A stretch of 22,308 bases of DNA, taken from contig JAUCBJ010001496.1 in the NCBI GenBank assembly GCA_032718475.1, positions 1-22,308 of the forward strand. The letters run 5' to 3'. The stretch comes from Nemertoderma westbladi. Taxonomy: Eukaryota > Xenacoelomorpha > Nemertodermatida > Nemertodermatidae. Below are positions 9,381 through 18,978 of the stretch, piece after piece. Numbering within the stretch: position 1 is the stretch's first letter; every line of letters begins with the position of its first letter. The position numbers and the translations under genes are program-made. Below the pieces are notes generated by a model. The model saw only the letters and a program-made list of their open reading frames with translations. It did not search any database and had not been told where the DNA came from.

Positions 9381-10251
9381 TAATTTGCCGACCGTCACTG
9401 AATTTGATCATATATAAGGAGGATTGCAACTGCAACTGACGGATAATGAAATCGACATCAACATTGGCGGAACGAGGTTGAACAACCTTTAGAGCGCGTT
9501 TCAGGACAGCAGCTCTTACTGGTCCCTGATGGGTCGTTTGCATGATAGCGGTAGGTTGACCGTGTGTAGTGAGAAATTTCCTCGGTTTGATGGTTCTTTC
9601 CAACTCGCGTTCTCTGGCTTTATATTCATATGGTCTTCTATGAACTTCTTGTAGCTCTGGATGCGAGTTTATGAACAAGTCACCATATTCCGGATCTTGA
9701 CAGATGAAGTTGATCAAGTTATAGGAATTCAGGTTATTAGGATTATTATTCCTAAGATACTTGCGAACAAATTTAGTTGAAATATTCTCGCCAACACGCT
9801 TCATCAGCTCGTAGCTAGGAGTGCGAGATTTTTGCTCGACGGAAGCAAAGAGATAGGGGTGAAACGCATAGACTCCTTCATAGGCACATCCGGGATAGTA
9901 TCAATGACGTGATTCGCAATGGAGATCCACGTTAACTTCCCAAGCTCTGATGTAACGTAGGGCAACCATTTCGTCTACGCTTTCTAGATCTCGGTTGAAA
10001 GGGCAATCGAAACTTGCCTGTCCTTTAAACTGACAATGATGACATTGAGTCATAAATTGAGGGCAGACTGCGAAGATGTGTAGATTATTGAGTCTACAAT
10101 ACACACAATAAATCTCCATAGCAGGTTGATCGTTAAAGTAGGAGCAGGGTACGCTGGAGTCCACCGGGGTAAAGTGATCTCGTGATGCACATAATCGGCA
10201 ACGTTTCCTAGAAACATAATTGGCATGCCGATAATCGTATGCTGTGAGACA
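9370..10251 (-). pseudogene. Zinc-knuckle / Cys-rich C-terminal segment, locus 1
   Basis: One reading frame is open from the TAA at 10254-10252 to the TAG at 9370-9372, interrupted only by a TGA at 9903-9901. It starts with a CRLC pair (about 10197-10188). A paired knuckle follows: C-x2-C-x5-H-x4-C-x6-C-x2-C-x9-C from Cys 10107 to Cys 10005. The second knuckle has Gln where the ligand His is expected. After the Cys block come a 30-residue helix-like linker and a tail. That tail aligns without gaps to locus 2 (17152-17944) across the TGA, sharing Arg, Pro, Gly, Arg, Tyr, Ser, Val and Leu at the same offsets. The stop is therefore a lesion or a readthrough site, not the natural end. A further 110 residues rich in Arg and Lys follow. 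The zinc knuckles suggest RNA or DNA binding. The first about 190 bases overlap the exonuclease-like frame. Confidence 0.7.
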
Positions 10252-11837
10252 TTATGGACCTTGATACCATTCCAGCACATAATCATTGTCGCTGCTCCTG
10301 GGCGCTGTGGGTTGAATCTCCTCGGACTCCAAGCAAATTGCTTCGTCTTCCAAATGCATAGTGCAGCTGTTTCCTCAAGTGAACCCACTGTTTGATCTTC
10401 CACAATAGAATAGCCTGTGGGAATTCGGGGTCTTTGTATGACAGATAAATGAAGGTTCTGTATACAAACGTCCTTAAAAATGGCAAATCCAGCGCTGTCC
10501 AACTTCTCAGCAGCTGAGTCTCTTAAGCTGAGCTTGGTCAAAGCGCAGTCCTTGAACTGACTATCAACGTTGCGGAACGGAGTCAGAAAGCGCCTAAAGC
10601 ATTCGAATTGGATGAATTTATTGTGTTCATCTAGCTTGGTGAGTTTGGTTCCAAGCAGTAAGGGATGAGCGCGTATAGTGCGACTGCACACATCGACTAG
10701 CCAACCGGCAAGTGCGGCATTCTCGAAGATAGTGTATATAGCTAATGAGGGACGGAGTGGAACACTCATAAAGCTATAGACGACGCCAGGTGCGGTTAGT
10801 GGTCCGTCAAAATATAATCGAGAATAATGATCTCCATATATTTGTTGGTTGCTGACAGGGTTTCCAACTTTGAAATTCCATCCGTATTCTTGAAAGGCAA
10901 AATGTCCGATAGAGGTTCGTTGTACTTTATTGATTCCGCTTGATGTATTGGCATACATCGTTCGGAAGAAATATGAATATGGGATATTCTCCATGTTTCT
11001 GAAGTCATTTTGGAGATCTCCATAAACAGCTGAGCCGATTTTAAGGATTCTCTCATCAAACAGCATCTCGAGTACTGGCTGGGGTAGCATAGATCCATCT
11101 ATACCCATGGCCGGTTTGCGCTCGGTATCGGTAACATAACGCTGCTCGAGTTCGAATTGTCCATGTCGGAGTTTCTTTTGTATCTCGGTGAGAGTCTCAA
11201 AAGAATAATCGATCACGTCAGAACACGCTCGAGTGAACACATGGGTAGAACCAGCTAGTCCACGTATGTGTATCATTCGCGTAGTTCCCAGTTCTCCAAC
11301 CGGAACGCTACCTTCGTTATCGTAAGTGACAACTCCATACATTTCGATAACGTTAAGAGTTTCGTTCCACTCTTTAGTGGCGTTTTCTATGGTCATACCC
11401 ACCGGATGCCATAAGGTTGCGCGTTCGCTTGCGTTAGGTAGATCGCTATACTTCAGATAATGTGTAGTATAAGTCTCTGCATCTCCGTATCGCTGTATTC
11501 TCTCTTCCTCGAATAATACGTCGAGATTCCAATGGACTAATCGAGTTTTAATAAATCCATCGAGATTATACGGAGGTATTATGTCCTTTTCTATTCTTGA
11601 AACATTATAAGGTTTTCTGAATGAGTTTACCTTAACCAATTGGTCTAAATGTTTCTGTAGTTGTTCGAGTTCAACAAGATCAAGGGGATTTATCAATGGT
11701 AGAAACTTTAAACTGTGTGTAGGATCTTCTGGTTTCACCATATAATATTGAGTTAAATTGACATAATAGGGGTGGTCTTTGATCCCATAAAATGAGTTCG
11801 GTAAAGGTCTAGCACGTAGGTTGACCTCGTGTACCAT
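10050..11837 (-). CDS. Exonuclease-like (DEDD-type) protein, 595 codons
   Basis: This is the longest open frame in the window, intronless, with ATG at 11837. Residues 157-200 look like the first strands of a DEDD 3'-5' exonuclease. A helix (WNETLNVIEMYG) is followed by VVTYDNEGS, giving D173-x-E175, and then MIHIRGLAGSTHVF as the next strands. Residues 264-275, ILKIGSAVYGDL, match motif II (...ILKVG....DL), with D274. Residues 368-372, YTIFE followed by NAALAGWL, fit motif III Y-x3-D of the DEDDy subgroup, with Glu replacing Asp. EXD1/Egalitarian and WRN-type exonucleases share this order; spacing here is longer than usual. Residues 1-150 and 390-528 match nothing I know. The natural end may be near residue 529 (10253), where the overlapping zinc-knuckle frame opens. 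The ATG lies in a 29-base overlap with the upstream frame. Activity is unproven and the Glu in motif III is atypical. A viral or transposon origin is possible. Confidence 0.6.
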   Translation of the reverse strand: MVHEVNLRARPLPNSFYGIKDHPYYVNLTQYYMVKPEDPTHSLKFLPLINPLDLVELEQLQKHLDQLVKVNSFRKPYNVSRIEKDIIPPYNLDGFIKTRLVHWNLDVLFEEERIQRYGDAETYTTHYLKYSDLPNASERATLWHPVGMTIENATKEWNETLNVIEMYGVVTYDNEGSVPVGELGTTRMIHIRGLAGSTHVFTRACSDVIDYSFETLTEIQKKLRHGQFELEQRYVTDTERKPAMGIDGSMLPQPVLEMLFDERILKIGSAVYGDLQNDFRNMENIPYSYFFRTMYANTSSGINKVQRTSIGHFAFQEYGWNFKVGNPVSNQQIYGDHYSRLYFDGPLTAPGVVYSFMSVPLRPSLAIYTIFENAALAGWLVDVCSRTIRAHPLLLGTKLTKLDEHNKFIQFECFRRFLTPFRNVDSQFKDCALTKLSLRDSAAEKLDSAGFAIFKDVCIQNLHLSVIQRPRIPTGYSIVEDQTVGSLEETAALCIWKTKQFAWSPRRFNPQRPGAATMIMCWNGIKVHNVSQHTIIGMPIMFLGNVADYVHHEITLPRWTPAYPAPTLTINLLWRFIVCIVDSIIYTSSQSALNL

Positions 11838-12558
11838 ACGACGGACAAGTCAGATTGTCCAGAGGTTCAACGACTATACCGTCGACACGAGCAGTCTCGA
11901 TTGGCGGACGTTGTAACATAGGAGCGTCAGCGATAAGATCTCTAGATCTTAAGTTGATATCAACCGGTTGGGGTTGTACCGTGGCGAAGAGTTTGTCTCC
12001 GAAATGGGGAACCATCGAAGGATGAATTATGGTTTTGGAATAGAGATCAGTCATAAGGATTTGAGCTTCTGGCTGGGCTAAAGCTGCTTCTTCTCTCTCA
12101 TCCATTTCGATGTGCTTCCCCTCGAGCTGATTTTCCTCCGCTTGTCGTTGGAAGCGTTCGTCCAAAAACTCTTGTAGAGAGTAGGTTCGTCCAAGTTCGA
12201 TATCTTCTTCGAGATTCTGGATTTCCCGATCGAACTGGGGTAAAGCTAATTATTTTACCGCTTGGACTTGTTGTTTCAATTTACGTTTGTCTAAACAATC
12301 GTAGGTTCCTTTTCCGATCTTTTGTCGAATAGCGTCTAACGCGTTTCGTACAACACTCTCCTCCACCTCGGTGACGGGTTGTATTGGGGTTAAACCAGGA
12401 TGATTATACGGGTTGAACAGCGATATTAGATGTCCGCGCCCCAATCCGGCTAGGTAGGATGGGCGAATATCTAGGGAGCCCACAACCGGAGTGCCACCGA
12501 CTAATTGTTCGGGTAACACTAGATCTTTGAACAATGAGTACAACTCAGGAGGATCCAT
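11809..12558 (-). pseudogene. N-terminal segment upstream of the exonuclease-like ORF
   Basis: One frame runs from an ATG at 12558, directly at the junction with LINE copy A, to a TAG at 11811-11809. It is broken only by a TAA at 12252-12250. After that TAA the frame continues as LPQFDREIQNLEEDIELG, an acidic coiled-coil-like stretch that supports a single ancestral protein. No domain is recognised. The frame is Pro-rich at first, then Glu/Gln-rich, then contains VQPQPVDINLRSRDL. It is in the same phase as the zinc-knuckle frame at 9370-10251, while the 595-codon ORF between them is in another. This pattern fits one long ancestral ORF with two compensating frameshifts and two nonsense changes. 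Three overlapping genes are the alternative. The true 5' end may have been cut off by LINE A. Confidence 0.55.
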
Positions 12559-12595
12559 ACTACTAGGATCGGCATGCTGCATTGCAGCTGCATTT

Positions 12596-13501
12596 TTAAG
12601 AATGCTGTGCCGGCTTATCGACAAAATTGCACCGCCACAACTCCCTATCACCCATGACATTTGCTAGATCATCCGCATCTTCAAGGCCAGTGTCCTTTAA
12701 GATGCGTCTCAAGAAAGTCATGGGCTGTCCACCATGCTTATTTACTCCATGAGGCTGCCAAAGTACAAGATTATGCACTGGCTGGTCCTCACGGCGAAAG
12801 CAATGTCCTGCAAAGCGGAGGCGATTTTGTTCTAGTGTCAAGCTTGGGGGAACCAATGAGACACCTCCAATGTTATATAGTGTCTGGTTGGAGATGTGTG
12901 CATTGAACTTGACACAATGAACCCGGCGTAGCATTCTTGTGAATGTGCCGTCCAGAGATTTGGTGTCCTCAGCAGTTAGAGCCCAGCATGGACTCCCATA
13001 GAGGAGTACTGGAACTACTGCTGCTCTAAATAACCGGACCTTAAGTTTCCGATTAATTCTCGGTGACTTCCAAATCCTGGAAAGCCTATTCAAGGCTGCC
13101 CATGCCTTTCCCTTACGTATTCGAAGATCCTCACCTGACTTCCGGATCCATGATCCCAGGTAACAGAAGTCATCCACATGCTCAAGCATACCATCTTTTG
13201 AGCTTATGCTCATCCGATCAGAGACTTGCTGAGGACTTTCAAAGTTAACTGTCAAAATTTTGGTCTTTCTGGAGTTAATAAAAAGACCAACACTAGAAGC
13301 AGCATGTTCTAATGAGCTGAGGAGCCGTTGGGCTCCCTCTAGTGATTCTGAGAGTACTCCTAAGTCATCAGCAAAGTATAGATCAGTTAGGTACTTGGCA
13401 GGATATCCTCGACTTCTGGTGCCAGTAGGTGGAGTTATCATCACGCCATCATCATTATGATGATCTAAGGACATGCGTGCGTAGAACATAGTCAACAACA
13501 A
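12596..13501 (-). pseudogene. LINE A reverse transcriptase, motif C to C-terminus
   Basis: Encodes the FADD active-site motif (residues 43-46), thumb region and GHC-type C-terminal domain. It ends at the frame exit near 12596. The first nine residues are read in the wrong phase before the 4-base duplication. Protein differences from copy B are few (for example Tyr for Asp two residues before FADD). Confidence 0.9.
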
Positions 13502-14210
13502 TTATGAACAAGAATGGTGCAAGTGTGTCTCCCTGGAGGACGCCCCATAACACTTCAAATGGTTCTGTGTCACCGTCAACAGTAGACACAAATGTTGTCG
13601 AACCATCGTATACTGATCTGATTGCTGCAATAATTTCATCAGGAATCCCATATAATGAAAGTATGCTGAACATACGTGAGGGAGAGACTGAATCAAAGGC
13701 CTTGAAGAAGTCAACAAAGATGACAGCCAGATGCCTGTCTTTCTTTTTTGATAACTCTTCAATTATCCTTCTAAGTGCCAAAATGGGCTCCATGGTCCCA
13801 CGACCTTTACGGAACCCATTCTGATTTCCACGGAGCAGTCTCTCAATGGGATCCCTGATGCGATTTAATAGAATTCTATTGTATAGCTTTGCAGCAATCG
13901 AGATCAATGAGATTCCCCGAAAAGAACCATAGAGTGTTAGGTTGCCCTTCTTGGGAACTGGCACCAACTTATTTGTTTTCATTTCTTGTGGGACTCTTGT
14001 TGTACGGTACATGTCTACTATGATGGGATAGGTGAGCTTTAAACACTCAGGTATTTTAAAGACCTCAGGGGGAACACCATCTACTCCACTGGCACGATTG
14101 GTCTTAATGCTCTTTGCAGCAGCCTTCACTTCTGCAAAGGAGATATCACCAATGGGAATATCTGGGAGTACAGACTCAGACACTTTTACTTCTATAAAGT
14201 TATCAGGCAA
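13455..14210 (-). pseudogene. LINE A reverse transcriptase, motifs 0-B
   Basis: Encodes 251 residues, including NQNGFRKGRGT (residues 129-139), the motif A catalytic Asp at 167 and motif B at 223-235. It then runs into a false C-terminus (THVLRSS) caused by the 4-base GCGT duplication at 13475-13482. Copy B, lacking the duplication, reads straight on. Confidence 0.9.
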
Positions 14211-14332
14211 TACCCTGTCATTATTGAGGAGCTTTTCAAAGTGGGCCTTCCAACCATTGAGGCGATCGGCTGGTGATTCAGCCTTAACCTTGGTGATTGG
14301 TTGGCTTTTTCGAGTCTGAGGTCTGAGGTCTC

Positions 14333-14605
14333 ACCAGAGAATGAGGAGGTCTGACCGAGTATTGTAAAACTGGAGAAAGATCACCAGCGTTTCCCCTACA
14401 AGACGTACGTCTTTGGTATTACTGCGATGAATGCCCTAGACCCAACCAACAAACGGAAAGACATAAACATCCGCGGAGACGTTGCGCTAAACACAGTTTT
14501 ACTCGCTATACTTACGGGAGTTTCGAGAGAAACTTGTTCGACGTATCACCCACGCTCGCTCGACTCAAACGATCATTAAATAAACCTATGATCAGAGTTC
14601 CGGAA
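14333..14605 (+). pseudogene. Cys/His-rich protein fragment, truncated by LINE C
   Basis: A plus-strand frame opens after a TGA near 14332 and runs about 90 codons until LINE C begins. It encodes an EYC...WYYCDECP segment, then RHKHPRRRCAKH, then a non-Cys region with FDVSPTLARLKRSLNKP. The CxxC pair followed by His/Cys residues suggests a zinc-binding fold. Its spacing does not match the zinc-knuckle module of loci 1 and 2. It lies between two LINE insertions, so both ends are cut. The original protein is not recognised; it may belong to the same unknown element as locus 1, on the opposite strand. Confidence 0.35.
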
Positions 14606-15472
14606 GCACCATTACTATTTGTAATTGTGCTGGATTACGCAATGAGGACGGCCACAAAGGGTGAAGATCTGGGATTCACACTTCAAGAACGCAGAAGTAG
14701 TAGATATCCGGCAACTACAGTCACAGACACCGACTTTGCGGATGACATCGCCCTGCTCTCTAATACGCTAGCAGATGCACAGCTTCTACTAAATAAAGTT
14801 GAGAGGGCTGCTAAGGAGTTTGGATTGCATATAAATGCTACCAAGACCGAATTCATGACCTTTAATGTTGATGGAAACTTGACAACCATTGATAATAATC
14901 AACTAAGGAAGGTCGATGACTTCCAGTACCTTTGATCATGGATAGAGAGTAGCAAAAAGGACATATAGAAGTTAGGAAAGCAAAGGCTTGGGTAGACCAT
15001 CTGGAAATCAGATCTCTCCAGGCACCTGAAGACTAAGTTCTTTCAAGCCACAGTGGAAAGTGTATTTTTATACGGGGGTGAGACCTGGACACTGACTAAA
15101 TCACTTGAACAACGAATTGATGGTTGCTACACAAGATACTAAGGGCAGCCCTAAACATCAGCTGGAGACAACACATGACAAACGCCGAGCTTTATGGTAC
15201 AATACCACCTGTATCAATCACCCTCCGTAAACGCTGATTAAGATTCAGTGGGCACTGCTGGCGAAGTAAAGAGGAGGTCATACCAGATCTACTTCTCTGG
15301 CAACCAACTCATGGAAAGCGTAGTCGTGGACGACCTGCCATAACATATATAGATCAACTTGAAAGGGATACTGAACTTGGGAGAAACGAAATTGCGACAA
15401 GTATGGAGAATCGGGAAGCCTGGAAGGATCTCATTTCCACTGTCCGAGTTCGCTCGACCTAGTAGTAGTAGT
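14606..15472 (+). mobile_element. LINE copy C (old, decayed, 5'-truncated)
   Basis: Begins inside RT motif B (APLLFVIVLDYAMR, about 14606). It continues through FADD (codon 14735) and a palm/thumb region to the stop at 14933-14935. It is then broken by many stops and shifts. The C-terminal domain is readable again at 15236-15462: LRFSGHCWRSKEE, then DLLLWQPTHGKRSRGRP, then an IDQLERDTE segment. It ends at a TAG followed by (TAG)n to 15472. This is the same clade as copies A and B but a clearly different and much older subfamily. Confidence 0.9.
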
Positions 15473-15810
15473 ACTGCAGTAACAAATATTTACTACTATT
15501 ATTTATAACTGCAGTAACAAATATTTACTACTAATATTTATTACTGCAGTAACAAATTTTTACTACTATTATTTATTACTGCAGTAACAAATATTTATTA
15601 CTAGTAACAAATATTTATTACTGCAGTAACAAATATTTATTACTGCAGTAACAAATATTTATTACTGCAGTAACAAATATTAATAAATTCATAAATAAAA
15701 ATTTATACTGCATTAACAAATAATTGTTACTGCAGAAAAAGACAATTTTTTTTTATTACTGCAGTAATAATTAATTCTAACTGCAGTAACAAATATTTAT
15801 TACAGCAGTA
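15473..15810. repeat. Minisatellite with ACTGCAGTAACAAATATTTA units
   Basis: About a dozen degenerate units of 22 to 35 bases. Each contains CTGCAGTAACAAATATTTA, some extended by CTACTATTATTTAT. It begins exactly where LINE C ends in TAG repeats, so expansion may have started from the LINE tail or its target. Confidence 0.88.
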
Positions 15811-17151
15811 TTTTTTGGAGCCATTTTAATTGTTTCATTTAAGTTTTTATTACTTATGTTGACTCTTTACTTTAGTCAAAGTCAATATACCCCATACCAT
15901 ACTCAGCTTCAGACAGGTCTGTATGACTACACGATGTACAGGACTTCGTGCTACTTAGAAGTCTTTGAGGACACTTTGTCATTTCTTGGACCACTTTTAC
16001 AACTTTGAGACACTTTTAGTTCTTTGTGAAAATCTCAAAGAACAGATGCACTTAGAGACCCCGACTGGGTCCAAAATGTATCTTACACTTTTTCCTACTT
16101 ATTCGCTTTTCGGTGCAGTAAGCCTTTCAAAATGTTGACTTCCAAGTAGCGTAGTTGATTAACAAAATGTCAATCACTGTACGGTATAGCGAACACCGAC
16201 ATATGGAGTGTGTTCTTTTATTGGGCTTGTCCTTATGTTATCCGACAAATGTTTCTGACGCGTTTAAAGATCCCCCTACAATAATTAACAAAACGCCGAA
16301 TGCTCCGTATTTATTGCAACTATATATATTGCTCCTTAATTATCTGCAGACGGTGATTGTAGTATACACATATACTGACACGGTACGGTAGATAGCTTAC
16401 TACTGTACTTTATTTAAGCTTACAGATTAAAACTATCTACCGTGATTTGGGCGGACCAAAAAACGGTAAAAAAACTTTTGCTGGGATTACTGTCTCGCAA
16501 ACCCAACAAGAGCACACTGAATTAAACGACTAAGAACATCGGCTTTTATAGAAATGGCCCCACTCCTATCACGGGAAAGCATCCAATCATATGAGTAGGT
16601 TCCAATTCCAACCAATAAAAACACAGCAATAAACAGATTATTTCATGCGCTTTCATGATTTAGCGGCTATATACTGCATTATCTAACTTAATGAAATTTT
16701 TGTAGCAAACATAGGTAATGTTCTAAAAATAATAAATATTGCACAGTAAATCACCTTGACAAATCCTACATACCATCCACCAAACTAATGCTATTTGGCA
16801 TGAGTTTTCCAAATAAACTGATCAAGGTGGTTGTAGATTGCAAAAAATATATATAAACAACACTAACAATATCATTTAGATAGTAAAACCAGGTACAGTA
16901 TACAGTAAAACCAAATATCATCAATTCATTACGGCCTGACAAATTAATAGTTTATATGATGATGCACAAATTAATGTAATTGATAGTTTATATGATACAC
17001 AGTATAGACAGATAGATACACATGTATAGATACGCAATAGTTATAACAATTATACACAAAGAATACAATATTATCTCAATGTTTATCTCCATCCACCATA
17101 TACGTACATACTAAGCTGAAATATTTAAAGTTTCCAGAGTCAATTATTTTC
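15811..17151. other. AT-rich intergenic DNA, no gene supported
   Basis: Contains an 11-bp inverted repeat ACGGTAGATAG (16385-16395) with its complement (16433-16443). The 78-codon frame at 16155-16391 has no recognisable feature and is not called. Confidence 0.55.
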
Positions 17152-17931
17152 TTAAGTAGGCTGGCAGAGTTTGCAGCCCTTGCAATTGCGAGACTGCAGT
17201 ATTTCTAAGAGCATGTGATGCCCCTGTGGTTCCCTCCCAAAACGATTTAGGAAGTTCAGCACATAAGATACTGACTTATGGAGTGAAGCCCCCACCAAAT
17301 CATCATAGGTAAATTCCCGGTTCTTGAGTGTTCCGTCGCACTTCATCCGAAATGGAATAGGAAAAAAACCTAAAGCTATCGCCAATGGATCGCAATCGTA
17401 TCTTTTATTACGGTTTATTAGCACAGAGCTAATGCAAGCCGCTTGTTCGAACTTCATAAGATACTTCTTCATTTCACTCTCCTGGTTGGTGCATTCATGA
17501 AGTCCATGTCCACGACACCCGCATTTAACACAGCGGTTAAGAAGTTGAGGGCAGGTATGTATAAGGTGCGATCCTGCTATACCACAGTATTCGCAATATG
17601 CGAATGCTTTGCGTAGCTGACATTTGCGAGGACCCAGCTTCTCCACCCACCGTGTCTGGGCAATCGGACAAGTGGCCAGTCCGCATGAAAAGCAACCAGG
17701 AGTAGCTTGCTTTGACAATACAATATATCCAATCGAAATAGGTATTTCTGGAGGCCTCGCAAAAGGTGTTTGATACCAATTATCATATGTTGCAATGTAT
17801 CGCGCTTTGTATGGCTCCTGGTTTAATCGCCAATAGAGATCTCCGGGATTTTTTCTTATTTGTTCCTCTCGCTGTATCGGTGGTGGTAGCGGAAGTGGTA
17901 GAGACCCCAAAATCTCTCTCTCCTCTTCAGT

Positions 17932-17944
17932 GGGTAAAAGGTCA
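17932..17944. repeat. LINE B target-site duplication, left
   Basis: GGGTAAAAGGTCA, repeated exactly at 18979-18991. It proves that LINE B inserted by target-primed integration. Confidence 0.9.
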
Positions 17945-18978
17945 TTTGTGTCTACTGTTGATGGTGACACAGAACCATTTGAAGTGTTATGGGGCGTCCT
18001 CCAAGGAGACACACTTGCACCATTCTTGTTCATTATTGTGGTTGACTATGTTCTACGCATGTCCTTAGATCATCATAATGATGATGGGGTGATGATAACT
18101 CCACCTACTGGCTCCAGAAGTCGAGGAAATCCTGCCAAGTACCTAACTGATCTAGACTTTGCTGATGACTTAGGAGTACTCTCAGAATCATTAGAGGGAG
18201 CCCAGCGGCTCCTCAGCTCATTAGAACATGCTGCTTCTAGTGTTGGTCTTTTTATTAACTCCAGAAAGACCAAAATTCTGACAGTTAACTTTGAAAGTCC
18301 TCAGCAAGTCTCTGATCGGATGAGCATAAGCTCAAAGGATGGTATGCTTGAGCATGTGGACGACTTCTGTTACCTGGGATCATGGATCCGGAAGTCAGGT
18401 GAGGACCTTCGAATACGTAAGGGAAAGGCATGGGCAGCCTTGAATAGGCTTTCCAGGATTTGGAAGTCACCTAGAATTAATCGGAAACTTAAGGTCCGAT
18501 TATTCAGAGCAGCAGTAGTTCCAGTACTCCTCTACGGGAGTCCATGCTGGGCTCTAACTGCTGAGGACACCAAATCTCTGGATGGCACATTCACAAGAAT
18601 GCTACGCCGGGTACATTGTGTCAAGTACAATGCACACATCTCCAACCAGACACTATATAACATTGGAGGTGTCTCATTGGTTCCCCCAAGCTTGACACTA
18701 GAACAAAATCGCCTCCGCTTTGCAGGACATTGCTTTCGCCGTGAGGACCAGCCAGTGCATAATCTTGTACTTTGGCAGCCTCATGGAGTGAATAAGCATG
18801 GTGGACAGCCCATGACTTTCTTGAGACGCATCTTAAAGGACACTGGCCTTAAAGATGCGGATGATCTAGCAAATGTCATGGGTGATAGGGAGTTGTGGCG
18901 GTGCAATTTTGTTGACAAGCCGGCACAGCATTCTTAAAAATGCAGCTGCAATGCAGCATGCCGATCCTAGTAGTAGTA
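17945..18978 (+). mobile_element. LINE copy B (recent, 5'-truncated)
   Basis: A near-identical copy of the 3' 1.03 kb of LINE A, in the opposite orientation, flanked by the 13-bp duplication at 17932-17944 and 18979-18991. One uninterrupted frame runs from the left junction to the TAA at 18935-18937. It contains GVLQGDTLAPFLF (motif B), FADD (motif C) and the RFAGHCFRRED...LVLWQP C-terminal domain. The upstream 5' part, with motifs 0-A and any endonuclease, is missing, so it is not autonomous. The 3' end is CCGATCCTAGTAGTA followed by the duplication. Absence of the GCGT duplication shows that the intact frame is ancestral. Confidence 0.94.

Larger units (their letters stand above)
12559..14312 (-). 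mobile_element. LINE copy A (5'-truncated non-LTR retrotransposon)
   Basis: A reverse-transcriptase-bearing non-LTR element, reading right to left. A linker with PITKVKAESP lies near 14300. The RT is encoded at 14210-13455: GSFRGISLI (motif 1/2), VIFVDFFKAFD (motif A, Asp codon 13712) and GVLQGDTLAPFLF (motif B). The rest is at 13501-12596: FADD (motif C, Asp codon 13369), GSWIRKSGED, and the C-terminal RFAGHCFRRED...LVLWQP domain. An extra GCGT (13475-13482, two copies where copy B has one) shifts the frame between motifs B and C. No endonuclease domain remains. The 3' end, CCGATCCTAGTAGT, abuts the ATG at 12558. I place it near RTE-like clades, tentatively. No clear target-site duplication was found. 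Confidence 0.92.

Noticed and set aside
9370-10251. Retroviral or LTR-element Gag nucleocapsid
   Set aside because: Zinc knuckles fit, but no protease, reverse transcriptase, integrase or LTR belonging to this frame is seen; the nearby RTs are separate LINE insertions with their own boundaries.
10050-11837. Polinton-type capsid or polymerase
   Set aside because: No polymerase B, ATPase, protease or integrase nearby, and the visible motifs suit an exonuclease-like fold better.
12661-13824. Plus-strand frames across LINE A
   Set aside because: They are antisense shadows of the reverse transcriptase.
14313-14332. Target duplication for LINE A
   Set aside because: GAGGAGGTCTG near 14350 only loosely resembles CAGGAGGATCCAT at the other end; not convincing.
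16155-16391. 78-codon plus-strand frame
   Set aside because: No motif, no neighbours and composition like the surrounding AT-rich DNA.
17930-17944. GTG start codon for the LINE B frame
   Set aside because: It lies in the target-site duplication, outside the LINE, and the RT is 5'-truncated; the frame is simply open across the junction.
17945-18033. N-terminus of the locus 2 frame as read from the ATG at 18033
   Set aside because: These codons are antisense LINE B sequence, not the natural protein start.
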